In this document: in pieces, positions 13,085 through 25,759 of the stretch
How positions within the stretch are numbered: the stretch's first letter is position 1
How the letters are laid out: each line of letters begins with the position of its first letter
NCBI RefSeq assembly: GCF_005239225.2
Contig: NC_133287.1
Span: 3,763,493-3,827,492, forward strand
Source of the DNA: Populus alba
Lineage: Eukaryota > Streptophyta > Magnoliopsida > Malpighiales > Salicaceae
DNA length: 64,000 bases
Reading direction: 5' to 3'
Translations under genes and position numbers: made by a program
Notes under the pieces: model-generated
What the model was told of the DNA's origin: nothing
What the model saw: only the letters and a program-made list of their open reading frames with translations
Database searches by the model: none

Positions 13085-15184
13085 ATGAAAAACAACAACA
13101 AGCATCAACTTGCCTTGCTTCTATTTCCAATAATCTTGTTTTGTCAGCCCATATCAGCTATAGATTTTGTCTTCAATGGCTTCAATTCCTCTAGTGTTTC
13201 ACTCTATGGCTCTGCCGTCTTTGAATCTCGCATCCTTACACTTACAAACCAAACATCTTTCACAATTGGCCGTGCTTTATACCCAAAAAAGATACCGACC
13301 AAAGCTCAAAATTCTTCATTTGTGTATCCATTTTCCACTTCTTTCATTTTTGCTATGGCTCCTTACAAGAATGTTCTTCCAGGCCACGGCTTGGTTTTTC
13401 TTTTTGTGCCCTTTACAGGCATAGAAGGTGCTAGTGCGGCTCAGCATTTAGGCTTTCTTAATATCACAAATGATCGTAGCCCAAATAATCATATGCTTGG
13501 CATCGAGTTTGATGTGTTCTCAAATCAAGAATTCAATGATATGAATGCTAATCATGTTGGATTAGATGTTAATTCACTCACATCAATTGCAGCAGCAGAT
13601 GCAGGCTATTGGGCTGATAATTCAAGAAGTAGCAGCAGCAATGGAAACAGCAGTGATGATGATAGGAAGTCTTTTAAGGAACAGAAGCTAAATAATGGTA
13701 AAAACTACCAAGTTTGGATTGACTATGCTGACTCTTTGATTAACGTTACTATGGCTCCGGCAGGTATGAAAAGGCCTAGCAGGCCTTTGCTGAATGTTTC
13801 TCTTAATCTATCGGAAGTTTTTGAGGATGAGATGTATGTGGGTTTCACTGCTTCAACAGGACAACTTGTTCAAAGTCACAAGATTTTGGCTTGGAGTTTT
13901 AGTAATTCCAATTTTTCGTTAAGTGAGAGGTTGGTCACTACTGGGTTGCCATCGTTTGTGCTTCCGAAAGATCCGTTCTTTCGGTCTAAAGGGTTCATTT
14001 CAGGAGCCACAGTTGGAGGGCTGCTTCTTGTTGTTTCTGCTGCTACAATTTTTTGGTTTTTTATCAAGAGAAGACAAAGGAAAGCAAGGGAGAGAGCCGA
14101 AATGGAGGATTGGGAACTGGAGTATTGGCCACACCGAATTACGTGTCAAGAGATCGAGGCAGCAACAAAAGGATTCAGTGAAGAAAATGTCATTGGAATT
14201 GGAGGAAATGGAAAGGTCTACAAGGGTGTGCTACCAGGAGGGACAGAGATTGCTGTGAAGCGCATTTCACATGAAAATGATGGGATGAGGGAGTTCTTAG
14301 CTGAAATTTCCAGTCTTGGAAGGTTGAAGCATAGGAGCTTGGTGGGGTTGAGAGGTTGGTGCAAGAAAGAAAGAGGAGTCTTCATGTTGATATACGACTA
14401 CATGGAAAATGGGAGTCTGGAGAAAAGGTTGTTTGATTGTGATGAGAGTAAAATGTTGAGTTGTGAAGAGAGAATAAGGATTTTGAAAGATGTGGCTTCT
14501 GCATTATTGTATTTGCACGAGGGATGGGAGTCTAAAGTCCTGCACAGGGACATCAAGGCCAGCAATGTGTTGCTTGATAAGGATATGAATGGAAGGTTAG
14601 GTGATTTTGGATTGGCTCGAGTGCACGGGCATGGTCAAGTGCCTAGCACCACACGGGTGGTTGGAACCATAGGATACATGGCGCCTGAGGTTGTTCGTAG
14701 CGGAAGAGCCTCAGCTCAAACGGATATGTTTGGTTTTGGGGTCTTGATTATGGAGGTCATGTGTGGCAGGAGGCCTATAGAAGAAGGGAAGCCACCTTTG
14801 GTGGAGTGGTTATGGAAAATGATGATGGAAGGGAAACTACTTCATGCCTTGGATGAGCGACTGAGGGCGAGAGGAGATCAGTTCGACGAAGAAGAAGTTG
14901 AAAGAATTCTCCATCTAGGCTTACTGTGTGCATATCCTGACCCTAAAGTCCGGCCAACAATGAGGCAAGCAGTGAAGGTTTTGGAGGGCAAGAACGAGCT
15001 TAATGAGATTGAAATTGAGGATATGGATACATATTTGCTCAAACAGATGAAGTCCAAGGATTGGTGGACGGATTATTCTCAAAGTTCTAACCATGGATCA
15101 CATCCGACTTTTGATGAAATTAGACGATACCAGTCATCTTCAATGTCTCTATCTTGGGCCAATACTACAATGGAGGGTAGGTGA
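13085..15184 (+). CDS. L-type lectin receptor-like kinase, LecRK-VII type (intronless)
   Basis: This encodes a 699-residue plasma-membrane receptor kinase, expected to sense an extracellular ligand through a legume-lectin domain and signal by Ser/Thr phosphorylation. The signal peptide is about residues 1-25 (cleavage before IDFVF). The lectin domain spans ~26-275 (FVFNGF start; GHGLVFLF; GIEFDVF; NHVGLDVNS; AWSFSNSNFS end), one transmembrane helix ~304-326, then RRQRKARERAEMEDWE. The kinase has the GIGGNGKVYKG loop at 371, Lys392, HRDIKASNVLL from 487, DFG at 507 and APE at 533. All catalytic residues are present. The order and wording match Arabidopsis LecRK-VII.1/VII.2 as I remember them. 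The open frame runs 49 codons further upstream but has no ATG there, so the start is 13085. A Ser/Asn/Asp-rich insert at ~180-195 in the lectin domain looks species-specific. Length and lack of introns are usual for the family. W-box cores (TTGAC) lie at 12691 and 12938, consistent with WRKY control but unproven. Confidence 0.96.
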   Translation: MKNNNKHQLALLLFPIILFCQPISAIDFVFNGFNSSSVSLYGSAVFESRILTLTNQTSFTIGRALYPKKIPTKAQNSSFVYPFSTSFIFAMAPYKNVLPGHGLVFLFVPFTGIEGASAAQHLGFLNITNDRSPNNHMLGIEFDVFSNQEFNDMNANHVGLDVNSLTSIAAADAGYWADNSRSSSSNGNSSDDDRKSFKEQKLNNGKNYQVWIDYADSLINVTMAPAGMKRPSRPLLNVSLNLSEVFEDEMYVGFTASTGQLVQSHKILAWSFSNSNFSLSERLVTTGLPSFVLPKDPFFRSKGFISGATVGGLLLVVSAATIFWFFIKRRQRKARERAEMEDWELEYWPHRITCQEIEAATKGFSEENVIGIGGNGKVYKGVLPGGTEIAVKRISHENDGMREFLAEISSLGRLKHRSLVGLRGWCKKERGVFMLIYDYMENGSLEKRLFDCDESKMLSCEERIRILKDVASALLYLHEGWESKVLHRDIKASNVLLDKDMNGRLGDFGLARVHGHGQVPSTTRVVGTIGYMAPEVVRSGRASAQTDMFGFGVLIMEVMCGRRPIEEGKPPLVEWLWKMMMEGKLLHALDERLRARGDQFDEEEVERILHLGLLCAYPDPKVRPTMRQAVKVLEGKNELNEIEIEDMDTYLLKQMKSKDWWTDYSQSSNHGSHPTFDEIRRYQSSSMSLSWANTTMEGR

Positions 15185-16171
15185 ATCTGCAATCTTGCAT
15201 CCCTTGATGACTAATGGTATTTTGCTGGTCATGTGCCAATGTTAATTCACCAAGATTTTCCAGGGCAAGCTTGGAAGGAGCTGAATCAGAAGGTGGCAGA
15301 ACCCAGATTCAAGAGCATCTAAATTGAAACAGCGGGGAGGGAGACATGATTTTTATTTGAACCTTCTTTTTTTATCGATTAATGTTCTTTTTATTTATTT
15401 ATTAATGTTTGTTTGAGAGGGACAATATTGTAGGGGAGAATCTTTTGTTGTTTTTGTACAAGGAATAGTTATAGTTAGCACTTAGCAGATTGGTGTGTAC
15501 ATAATACAGCAAATTCAGTGATAATTTAAAAGATGAGTTTTAGATTCTTTATTCGTAATTAGAGTGATTGTTTCCTGTTTGGGAACATGTATAAATTATG
15601 TTCCTCTAAATTTTAATTTTTTTAAAAAAAATTATAAATTTTTATATTTTTAAATCGATTTAATATGTTAATGTTAAAAATTATATTTTTTTTTAAAATA
15701 AATTATTTTACTATATTTTTAAATAAAAAAACACTTTAAATCATTATCATTACCATAATTTCAAATAAATTTTTATTTGAAAGAAAATCAAGTGGTTTAG
15801 CCACTAGGATGCAACAATAAAATTTTGTTGGTTTGGTATAAAATATATATTAAAATATATTTTTTAGATTTTTTTTATTTTTAAAATGATTATTTAAGAT
15901 AAAAATCAATTTAAAAGACAGAAAGCAAAAGTTACATTAGAAAAAATGAAACTATATTGAATGCAAGGAATGTTTGTTATTATTAGGTGAGTAGTTAGGT
16001 AGGCATCGTGCCTTTTAGCTAGATTTTAGCAAAATAGAAAGTTAAGCCCTGTTTTCTAATAGTTTGCGTTACTGACCATAACATTTCGGTCATGCATTAG
16101 CCGCCGCCAAAGAAATTTCAGAAATAAGATATTAGATAATAAAAATAATTTCCAAGATCAAGCAATAACAA
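15185..16171. other. LecRK 3'UTR, then repeat-rich spacer
   Basis: About 350 bp after the stop is less AT-rich and reads like a 3'UTR. From ~15590 the DNA becomes very AT-rich, with a MITE-like copy at ~15590-15770. I see no gene before the tRNA. Confidence 0.55.
15590..15770. mobile_element. AT-rich MITE-like element
   Basis: It has the family order: 'aaatcgatttaatatgttaatgttaaaaattatat', then 'ctatatttttaaataaaaaaacactttaaa', then 'cattaccataatttcaaataa'. A GTTTGGGAACATG stretch at 15578 may be the left end. Confidence 0.55.
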
Positions 16172-16242
16172 GCACCAGTGGTCTAGTGGTAGAATAGTAC
16201 CCTGCCACGGTACAGACCCGGGTTCGATTCCCGGCTGGTGCA
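16172..16242 (+). tRNA. tRNA-Gly (anticodon GCC)
   Basis: This is a 71-nt cloverleaf without intron. The acceptor stem GCACCAG (16172-16178) pairs with CTGGTGC (16235-16241), and the discriminator is A at 16242. The A box is GTGGTCTAGTGGTAGAAT. The anticodon stem GTACC/GGTAC encloses the loop CTGCCAC with GCC at 16204-16206. The T arm contains CCCGGGTTCGATTCCCGG (B box GGTTCGATTCC). No mismatch is seen in any stem, so the gene looks functional. CCA is not encoded, as expected for a nuclear tRNA gene. CAA motifs just upstream (AGCAATAACAAGC) fit the usual plant Pol III start region. Confidence 0.97.
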
Positions 16243-16246
16243 TAAG

Positions 16247-16250
16247 TTTT
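16247..16250 (+). terminator. Pol III terminator of tRNA-Gly
   Basis: A TTTT run lies four bases past the tRNA 3' end, with a second T4 stretch shortly after. This is the standard Pol III stop signal. Confidence 0.85.
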
Positions 16251-16804
16251 CTTTTATCATTTTTTACTTCCTATAAAAAAACAAATGGGCCTCTTTTCGG
16301 GTATCTCAAAGCCCATAATGTTTTAACTTCAGATTTTGTTCTCTTTTACAATTGGGCTTGTAAACTTCACCTTTCAGCCTTTTTGTACTTCTTGAAATTG
16401 TATTCAAGATCAAATCAATTTACTTATTTAATTCTTCTTTAATAAAATTGATTGGAATTTCAAATGAAACTCAATTTATAAAAAATAATAAAAATTAAAA
16501 AAAGAGGAGATCCTTTTATTTTCTAAAAAAAATCAATTATAATTGACGTTGAAAATTATTATTTTTTAAAATATCCTCTCTTTATTTCTTTTTGAAAAAT
16601 CAGGAGTGTCATGCTTAGAGATTCCTGATGTTCTTCCAATACTAATTCCCACTGGAGTCAGTTTGTGAAAAGGAAATAGTTCCCATCCAACTGTGAGAAG
16701 AAAGTAACTGATGCTCTGTCACAAGCTAAGCTTCTCATTATTAGAGAAATAGTTTCTTGGCGACAACATCTCGTTACCACCAAGAACTTGCCTCCTTTCC
16801 TATT

Positions 16805-16998
16805 TGTTTTAGCTTTTTAAAAATATTTTTGAAAAAAATTAAATTAATTTTTTTTGTTTCAAATTAATATATATTTTTAATGTTTTTAAATTATTTTAAT
16901 GTATTAATTTCAAAAGTAATTTTTTAAAAATAAAAAAAATTATTTTGATATATTTCTAAGTAAAAAATACTTTGAAAAATAACCACAAACACATTTTA
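16805..16998. mobile_element. AT-rich MITE-like element
   Basis: It has the family core 'tttaaattattttaatgtattaatttcaaaagtaat' and the 3' end 'tactttgaaaaataaccacaaacaca', whose reverse is GTGTTTGTGGTTATT. This matches the family's GTTTGG..TTGTGGTT end. Confidence 0.65.
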
Positions 16999-17044
16999 AA
17001 ATATTATTAGGGAGGTAGTACTAAGTTAACTTCAAAGAATGAAA

Positions 17045-17172
17045 TTTTTTTTGTTTAATTTTTTTATATAGTTTTAGATTGTTTTGATATACTATGTTAA
17101 AAATAATTTTTAAAAAATATAAAATATATTATTTTTATGTATTTTTAAATAAAAATTACTTTAAATTACAAG
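17045..17172. mobile_element. AT-rich MITE-like element, partial
   Basis: It contains 'tagattgttttgatatactatgttaaaaataatttttaaaaaatataaaat', a recognisable family core, and ends in 'aaaaattactttaaattacaagcac'. The usual CCAAACAC end is missing. Confidence 0.5.
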
Positions 17173-17500
17173 CACTCTCAGGCGTCTTTCTTCTCATAGG
17201 TTTATCTTTCATCCTTTGTCATTGAAGCGAGTACATCAGCAAAGCAAAATCCTGGTGAGAATCTGAAGTTCTAATAAAACATATTAAAATGTCATTTAAG
17301 AAAATAAGTAACAAGATACGGTAATAGCATGCTCCCATAAAATCTCTTAAAACTCATTCAAGAGTTTTTTTCAAAATAAAATATTCTTCGGAATTTAATG
17401 AGATAACTTGTATAATGAATAATATTGCAAAATGTATTATGAGTACAAACTTAATTTAAATTTAAAACTTCTTGTTTATATGATGATATTTTTTTATTTT

Positions 17501-17580
17501 TTTTATTAATGTAAGTGTTCGGGTCAGTTTGCGCGCATCTCGACTAATTTCATAATCTTAAATATCTTTTAAATTATTAG
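17501..17580 (-). mobile_element. SINE fragment, 3' end
   Basis: Reads 'ttattaatgtaagtgttcgg' followed by 'gtcagtttgcgcgcatctcg' and 'actaatttcata': the reverse complement of the SINE 3' end seen at 39.95-40.03 kb, with T-rich sequence on the side expected for an A-rich tail. Confidence 0.65.
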
Positions 17581-18306
17581 AACTAAGAATTGTAGTATTT
17601 TTATGAATTATTAACATTTTCAAATTTATATTAGTAATTGACTTGTATATTTCGTAATGTGATTTGATTTGGTTTGATAATTATTTTTATTTACCTTTGA
17701 TTCTAGTAAAATGTTGGAATTTTATTGGATTTTTTCTAGAATTTTCTTAAATTAAGGGTAAAATAGTAAAAAATTACTAATTCAATTATATCCACAAGTA
17801 TTCCAAACAGTAAGTATTTCAAACAGTATAATTAAATTCAATTATGTTGTCTAATATTTTATTCCATATATAAAAACATAATAAATCATTAATTGAATTT
17901 AAATTTACTGATAAATTTAATTCAATTCCTCATATAATTTTATTCAAACAAATTTGAATAATATGTCATACCTGCCAGCTCTTCAAATCCTCACATTAAT
18001 TTTAAAAATATAAATTTTCAAAGTTCACACTAATTATATTATTATCTCATTATTAAAAAAAAAAAAATTACATGAGATGAACAACCACGACAATAGATTG
18101 GGTCGGGCCGAGTTTTCATGCACACGCATTAGCTACTTATCAAATTACGTACTTACTATTTGTATATATTATCAAATTACTTCCTTACTATTTGTTAAAT
18201 TTACTTACATTAGCTACTTTAAAAGAATACATAAACTAATATCATATACTACTTAGTACTTGTTTGAAAGAAAATTTATATAATACTAAGGGACACTAAC
18301 ATACTA

Positions 18307-18309
<3 letters not shown>

Positions 18310-18338
<29 letters not shown>

Positions 18339-18353
18339 ACAACAACAACAACT
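18310..18353. repeat. (TA)n then (AAC)n microsatellite
   Basis: An uninterrupted TA dinucleotide run to ~18338, followed directly by about five AAC units. Confidence 0.9.
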
Positions 18354-19669
18354 ACAGCTATAAATTAACATTTAACTATAAAATAAAATTAGAAACTTAG
18401 ATTGATTTTTATGGGATTTGTAATGTAATATTGTAATGATAGTTATATATTAAGAATTTTTGTTATTTATAATTTATACAACAAAATTTAGTTAAAAATA
18501 TATATTGTAGTATAATTAGATTTGTTTCATAAAAATTGTTATTACAAATAAAAAATAATTAAAATATATGATGGATTCATCCAACCCACACCAAATCTAT
18601 TTTAGTCTTGATCATTAAGTATAGTAAAAACTAGATCCAATCAGATGGGATAATATCAGGTAAATAGTGATTCCTTGCTTATCTCTATCACTAGTGTTCT
18701 TGCCTTTACTAACTTTGCAACCCTTTTTTCTTCTTCTTTTTTCGTTTTTATAGATTTGAGAGTATGTAATAGATGAAAGATAATTTTACGCTGCTCATAA
18801 AATAAATATAAATAGATAGCTTACAAAAATACATATAAGAAAAATAATATTTTTATTAATTAAGCAATGAAAACAAATAAGATTATACAGCAATTGAATC
18901 CCAAACTTGTATCAAACATATAAGATTATAACGTTCCTCGGAAAGAGATTCTTAAAAATAAAATCCACGAAAGATATAATGTAAAACTTAATGATATTTG
19001 TTTATAGAAAGTGAAACTCAAGAAGATTAAGCTGAAAATTAGTCTAAAGAGTTTTCAAATCACAGCCCATACAGATTTTTCCATCTCTCAAATGTCCATT
19101 ATTCTTATGCAATTACATCCCTGAAGAGGGTCGAGAGAATTGAGTTCTTCTTCGAATTATGTAGCCATGTGAGAGAGCTAGAACATGTGTGGTTGGGCAC
19201 TCACATTGATAGGATGATACGTACAAGCTTATCCACAGGTATAATGAAGATCTGCAGGAGCCAGCTATGCACAATGAGAGGTTATATTGTCCACGATTTC
19301 TTGATGAGGCCGCTGTCAGGTCACCTATACAAATAAAGCAAAGCAGAGAGTTGATATTTGCTCTTTTATTAGGGTACAAGACCACTCAAGTGAGTTCAGA
19401 AGATTATATAATGCATTAGTTTTCTTACAATTATATATTGTTAGAATATTATTTATAAAAATCAAAATTTACTGAGCTGTTATAAGAAATATGATGTTTC
19501 CTTGGTCCAATTTAATTGCATGCAATTACTAAAATTTATATGCCCTTTTAATTGCATGCATTTACAAAACATTAAAAGCATAACAATTACATTTCTTTTA
19601 ATAATCATTAGCGTTTAAAATGTTCATTAAATTAACCCTTAATGGTTTAAAACTTACACACACATATAC

Positions 19670-19677
19670 ATATACAT

Positions 19678-19711
<34 letters not shown>
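19670..19711. repeat. AT/CATA-rich microsatellite
   Basis: Alternating (TA)n flanked on both sides by ACATATACATAT units. Its open frame on the plus strand (poly Tyr-Ile) is an artefact of the repeat. Confidence 0.85.
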
Positions 19712-21889
19712 AGCCCATGCTTTCTTCAAGCTGTATACACGCGCACACACGCATACATGCTTAATTGGTCAAATAATTAGATTTATACGTGTACGTGTAA
19801 CCTTTACAAATGTGCAATAACAACAAGCTAGAATTAATTCACTGTGTTCGTGCTTGCATCGTTTTGTCCATGGAGTGGTCTACACTCTACACGAGATTTG
19901 CTTTCTCGAAACAGCAATGATCCATTGCTTTGCCACCGAAGAAACCACGAAGATAAAAGATTTGATGGGGAAAATATCATATAACCTCTCATACAGCCAT
20001 CACATCACATAAATCTTGTATGATCTTGTAAAAAGGTCATTTTCACTTCCACATAAATGATGGAGTGCTTCTGTAATGAGGAATATAATAATGAATTTAT
20101 TATTATTATTATTATTTTAAAGTTTTCGGTGCAAAGAAGTTAAACAAGACCCCATTAACATGATGTTTTATCTAAATTATTTCACGTAAGGAATGTAACG
20201 GCAGGTGGCCAGAGGACTAGGTTCAAAAGAACAAGCTCCATGCCAGGTAGAGGATGAACACACAAATGGAAAATGGAGGACTTTGGCCAAATAATCTGCA
20301 CTGTGATTGCTTTCTCAAGATACATGAGAGATAGACCAGCTCCAAGCACACGATTACACAAAATGTCACTGTTAATTAACATCCACGTTAAGAGGGGACG
20401 TTAATTCTCGAAGATCAAACATGAAAATAATACTGAAATCAAACATCAAAGATCGGTGAGCTATTATCTTGCAAAGAAATTCTCAGGATCGCGCCTCAAT
20501 CACCATAGAAGATTTTAGTTTTTATCAAATCAAAATCAAACGTGATATTCTATCTAAATTTCACATGAAGAATATAATAAATGCTACGAGTTCTATTTAT
20601 TATGCACGTTAGTACTGATCATGTGCTATCAATCCTTGGTGATAAATTAATGATTCTTTTTTGGCAGAAAATACTGAACTTTTTTATTATACGAAATGAT
20701 TAGAGAGTCTCATAAATGATTTAATTTCTCCAAATTAAATAAAGAGCAAGATAAGCATTGAATCAGACAACAAAGACTGACAAGAAGTAGTGGTTTCTAG
20801 AGAATAGGTGGACCATTTGGTCTCTTTTCCAACCACCTAAAAAACTAAATTATAAATAAACCGTCGATGATTGAACCACCAATTGAATCAATGTGACGCA
20901 GCACATAGAGAGATAAGTAGGGTTTTTTTATTTCTCAAAAATCCTAAAAACAACAGCAATACAAAATTTCAAAGAAAGTCTCAAAATCTGTAAACTACTG
21001 TTCTTATTTCTCGCATGTCTGATCTAGATCATATGGATGGGAATTCAGAAACAATGATCCTGGGGATTAGAAGCTTCTGATCTTGGTCGGGGCTAGAATT
21101 CTGCTGGCTAGGCTATTTATAAAAAGAGCTGCGAGAATGGAGACTACCGGTACAAACTCTGAATTTTAGTTCAGAAGAACTGATTCGTGCTACCACTCAG
21201 GAAATTAAATGGCAATAACTCAAGCAACCCAGATCGAACAGACACCAGATTTTCGACTTTAATGGTGTTATTGACTTCAAGTCTTGCTATGATTCATAGT
21301 TGATTGATGACAGAAAGAGCCCAATTAATGCTAGCGTGTTTTTCTTGGATGGTGCAGAATTATTTGAGTTTCTCCTGTTTGCCATCATTTTATGCTAATG
21401 TGCTTATATTCATAAGAAAATCTTAATCATGAATGTCTAGAAAATCCAAATCTGAATAATAAAACGAGGATATAAAATCCATCAGCCCTTCATCTATGAA
21501 AGCTTATAGATATGTTATTGACGATGCTGTCTCGCTCAATCCTCATAAAAAAATAAAAAAAAACAAAAAAAAAAAACAATGGATGATCTGTCCCAAAGAT
21601 TGGACTATATCCATAGGTTTGGATGAAGATATATGCTGTGCTTGAAGATGAGGATATATAGGGAGAGCAACCAGACAATTGGGTGACTGACACGTAAGTA
21701 TGAATTATCATAAAAATTGTTGATATGAGAACGAAACATGTCTCTATCAGGACACGCGGACTACATTGAGCATCACTAATACGATAATATCTGGATTGTT
21801 CTGTATCGATTCTCATTAATTTTGTGCCTGGCTAGCTTGTGTTTCTGAACTCGATCATGGCCGGTAGGTATACATATTGATTGGGTTTG

Positions 21890-22340
21890 ACTAAGTTAGT
21901 GTCTATTAAAACTCTATTTGAAATATGTTTCCTTGCAAATAATGCATTATTTCTTGAAAATATGTTTCCTTGCAAAACCGCATAAGAAGAAAAGACTAGT
22001 AAGGAAACTAATGAGTTTATTAGTAGTAACCCTCAAAGCTTATATAAAAAAATAAGTTGAATTTCTAAAATTTTGAAAGAGAACCTAGATGAAATAAGAG
22101 GGCTAAAATATATATAAAAAAATTGTTCATGAATTTCTAACTTATTTGTTGGAAAACTAACCCCAAAACTTTAAAGAACAATGTAAACTCTAGAAACACC
22201 ACTCTAGAAAGAGTCTATAAATAATGAGATAGAAATAAACTTGTATTAGCTATATGTATACATTATGATAATCAATCTACAACTGGTAAGGTGTGTGTGT
22301 GTATTCTAATGTGGGATGATCTTGCCGTAAAAAAAATAAA
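21890..22340. mobile_element. Possible LTR remnant (low confidence)
   Basis: AAATATGTTTCCTTGCAAA occurs twice, 36 bp apart (from ~21924 and ~21960). Further on are TCTATAAATAATGAG, a TATA-like box in a short promoter-like context, and 'gtattagctatatgtataca'. This layout resembles a Copia-type LTR. I see no partner LTR, primer-binding site or pol fragment, so it may be a solo LTR or chance. Confidence 0.3.
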
Positions 22341-23189
22341 ATAAAAAATCAATAATTTATCCATTAATTGATAGATTGATTTGATTTATTTTGACTTTTC
22401 TTGTTTTGGCAAAACTAGTGGGCAAGCTTTTTTTCAGCTATAAATGTTGTTAAAACAAAACTTCGCAATCAAATGAAAAATAATTTTCTTGTAAATTATT
22501 TGATTGTTTATATAGAAAAAGAACTTGCTGAAAAATTAACAATAGATATAATAATTGATAATCTCTATTTCATGAAAGAACAACGAGCACAATAAAAAAA
22601 TATATATAAGAATTTTTTTTTGTTATTTTACTTTATTTCAAAAAAAATATTAAACATAAATAATGCTTTGTTTTAGCTAATATTTCTTAAAACTTTGTAT
22701 GTTTATATTTAATTGGTATGAAGATCAACACAAATAAAAATAATGGTACATTATTAAGATAAAATTAATTCCATGGTTTTGATTTAATTTGATATTGCTC
22801 TTAATCTCTTTCCTAATCTACCTACATGAGTTGTAAGCATGATTTATGTAGTGATAAAAAAATAACATAACAAAACAATCCAAAACTAAGTATATAAAAT
22901 AATTAAATATGAAATTAACTAGAAAAGTGATTAATACAATAATAGCAACAATTTCTCAGCCTAATTTAAGAGCTTTTTCAACCTTTAAAGTGTAAAAATG
23001 ATAGAATCTCTTAATCGAATTTGAGCTTAATTCAATAATTAAATCAAAATTTATAATTGCTTTGTTGGACTATGTATTTAACATATCTAGTTTCCTTGTG
23101 GATTTTGTATTATTTATCTGGTTTATAAATATATTTGCAATACATTTCATGTTACTTAAAAAAAATCATTAGTAAGATGTTGGTTCAAA

Positions 23190-23360
23190 TGGTGTTTAGT
23201 ATTGTAATAACAGTTGTTTTTTTAAAATGTTTTTTATTATTAAAATATTTTTTAATTTTTTAATTTTTATTTTTTTTTAATATTATCATATTAAAACAAT
23301 CTAAAAATATAAAAAAATTTAAAATATTTACAAAAGCAGCTAAATTTCCAAACAAGTAAA
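23190..23360. mobile_element. AT-rich MITE-like element (reverse orientation)
   Basis: 'agttgtttttttaaaatgttttttattattaaaata' and 'taatattatcatattaaaacaatctaaaaatataaa' match the reversed family core. 'aaatttccaaacaag' marks the far end. Confidence 0.55.
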
Positions 23361-25124
23361 ATAAATAAACATAATGTAGGTTTTAAATTCAGTAATCCAC
23401 TTCTCAACATTGTGTTAAGCAATTTCTCAAATATTACAACCAAGCGTAAATAAGTCCAAAATAATATAATGCACAAGAACAAAACTATATTTTATATTTC
23501 TACTTCTCCCAAAAAATAAATATAAAAAAGGATTAGAAAAAAATATATACACAAAAGGATTCCTCCTCCCAAAACATGTAATGTTCTGACATTGAGGATA
23601 GGCTAGGCTACATAATCTATCTGTCCAGCTTGGCTTTTTCTTATTTAATTTCCTAGATTCACAGCTCCAACATGATTGGGCATTAAAATGACCAAAACAC
23701 CCTTTTTGTCGACTACCTGAGCAGACAAATTCGTCGGAAACCGTCTGTGGCCATGATTTAAGGCAAAACCAGTGGCCAGACGCCGCGTTTTGTGACAATA
23801 TATTTTATAATTTATTTTATTTATGCTCTTCTTTGGATGATTCCGATAAAGCAATTTCGATGTGATTATATACATAGAAAAGAGGGGAGAAAATGATATG
23901 TGTTTAGGCACCCAACAAGATGGTCCCCACTATTTGGATAAAAACTCAACGTCTAGCGATTCTGATGGCACCACGTTTCAACATCACGAATCTTATCAAC
24001 TCACCATGTGTCCACTGGCCCCACAGCTGCGACCAGATCAGGATAGAGACCATCAAGGTTTTTTCTTTTTTCTTTTTCTTTCGAATTTCCTAGGAATATT
24101 CATTTCCAATTCTGTTACCGATAACATATTTCTATTGATTTACTTTATTTTTTTAATATATCATAAAATTTATTTTAAATATAAATACGATAGTATCTAT
24201 TTATAAAACTTAATTTAACATGTTGATTATATTATCTAAATAATCTAAAAGAATTGGAGTTTCTTGGGCAGGAAAGCACTTTACTATAGTTTTTCAATCA
24301 TGTCATGTGAACTTGGTGTCACAGTTGAGTTAATTCATGTGTGTTGGGATGTCAAAGTCGAGTGCTCGCGCACTGGTGGACATAATCAATTTTTTAATTG
24401 TGACAAATAATAAATCTTTTTTTCAAAAAAGTAATCAGAGCAAGGCCAAGCTAGGGCCTACTCGTACTTCAAAATAATATTTATTAAATTTATTTATTTA
24501 TCAGTTTTAAATCTTAATAATAATTTTTATAATTATTATGATTATAAATTATTCATGAAAATTCAATTCAAGTTCTTTTTTTATTCTTAGAATTTTTAAA
24601 TAGACATTGAATATAATTTTATTGTATTTATAATTTTTTTAGCTTTTAATTATACATAAAATATGAACATGTTATTTTGATATTTTTTGTTAACTTATAA
24701 CAATTATAAAATAATATTTTTTTTATCATAAATAATAATTTTAATTAAAAATTTTATGTTCATTAGAATAAATAAAAGATATGTTAATAAAAAAATTATC
24801 CTGGCAAAAAAATAATTATATTTTTCAGTTTAATAATAATATCAAAAAAAAAATTTCAAACCTAGATATTTATTTTATATTTAAAAATATTTAAATCCCC
24901 CAACATAACCCAAAACATTAAAACTACTAATCAATCTATACATACAACTTACTTATCAATCTAGAAGCAAAAACTTAATTGTCGTGCAATAAATATGTTT
25001 TTCTTTTGAAATATTTATGGAAACTCTTCCTCTTCTTCTTCTTCTTCTTTTTTCCTATCACAAGGAGTTATGAGACTTTTGATTCAATGTATCTTGTATC
25101 CTCATTGATTCAATATATATATAT

Positions 25125-25260
25125 ATATATATTTGTAATTATAGATATTTGAATTAATTTTTACACCTCGATTAATTTTTTAAAATCTTGAAAGTTAATA
25201 ACTAAATAAATCTATAATGACTTTAAAATTTTATTAGCACTCTAACTAATAATTCTTTAA
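25125..25260 (-). mobile_element. SINE fragment, strongly diverged
   Basis: The order 'atagatatttgaattaattt', 'acacctcgattaattttttaaa' and 'cttgaaagttaataactaaa' parallels the reversed SINE 3' half. Many substitutions make this an old copy. Confidence 0.45.
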
Positions 25261-25759
25261 AAAATAATTTTAAAATCTTGATATATTAAATTATACTCTT
25301 AAAAATTTATCAAAAATACATTTGGTTGAGGACATCATGAACATTTGAGGCAAGGATTCATTCTCAATATCGAGGAAAGTTTGAATGGTTATTTTTTAAA
25401 ATAATTTTTTATTTAAAAATATATTTAAATAATATATATTTTTTAAAAAATTATTTTTGATATTAATATATTAAAATAATTAAAAACATAAAAATAAAAA
25501 TAATGCATTTTTTGAGCCTTTTATTTTTTATCACTTAAAACATCCCTATTTCTAGCTGGAATTAAAAAAAAAAAAAAGCACTTCGATTCTAAATTATGTC
25601 TTTGGATTATATTATGAGGCACAATTAAATTAACTGTGAGCCTATATATCGAAAAAAAAAACCATATGTCGAAAAAAAATTATGACAGGCAGGAAATGTG
25701 TATAAATACTATGTGAATATTCGAGTATATCCCGTTTGGACACCCGCTCAAAATTATTG

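Larger units (their letters stand above)
16243..25750. other. Gene-free intergenic region with decayed repeats and microsatellites
   Basis: No convincing coding region on either strand. Less AT-rich patches (19080-19390, 19850-20500, 21000-21350, 23560-24060) hold frames of up to ~120 codons in several readings, with no recognisable motif. It contains MITE-like copies near 16.80, 17.05, 23.19 and 25.39 kb, SINE fragments near 17.50 and 25.13 kb, a possible LTR remnant at 21.89-22.34 kb, and AT microsatellites. Confidence 0.65.

Noticed and set aside
19300..19320. miR172-like string (TTTCTTGATGAGGCCGCTG)
   Set aside because: Only about half the mature miR172 positions agree and there is no complementary star segment nearby.
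23427..24206. Overlapping frames of 88-123 codons on both strands
   Set aside because: No domain, no consistent codon pattern, and frames conflict; likely a milder-composition intergenic patch.
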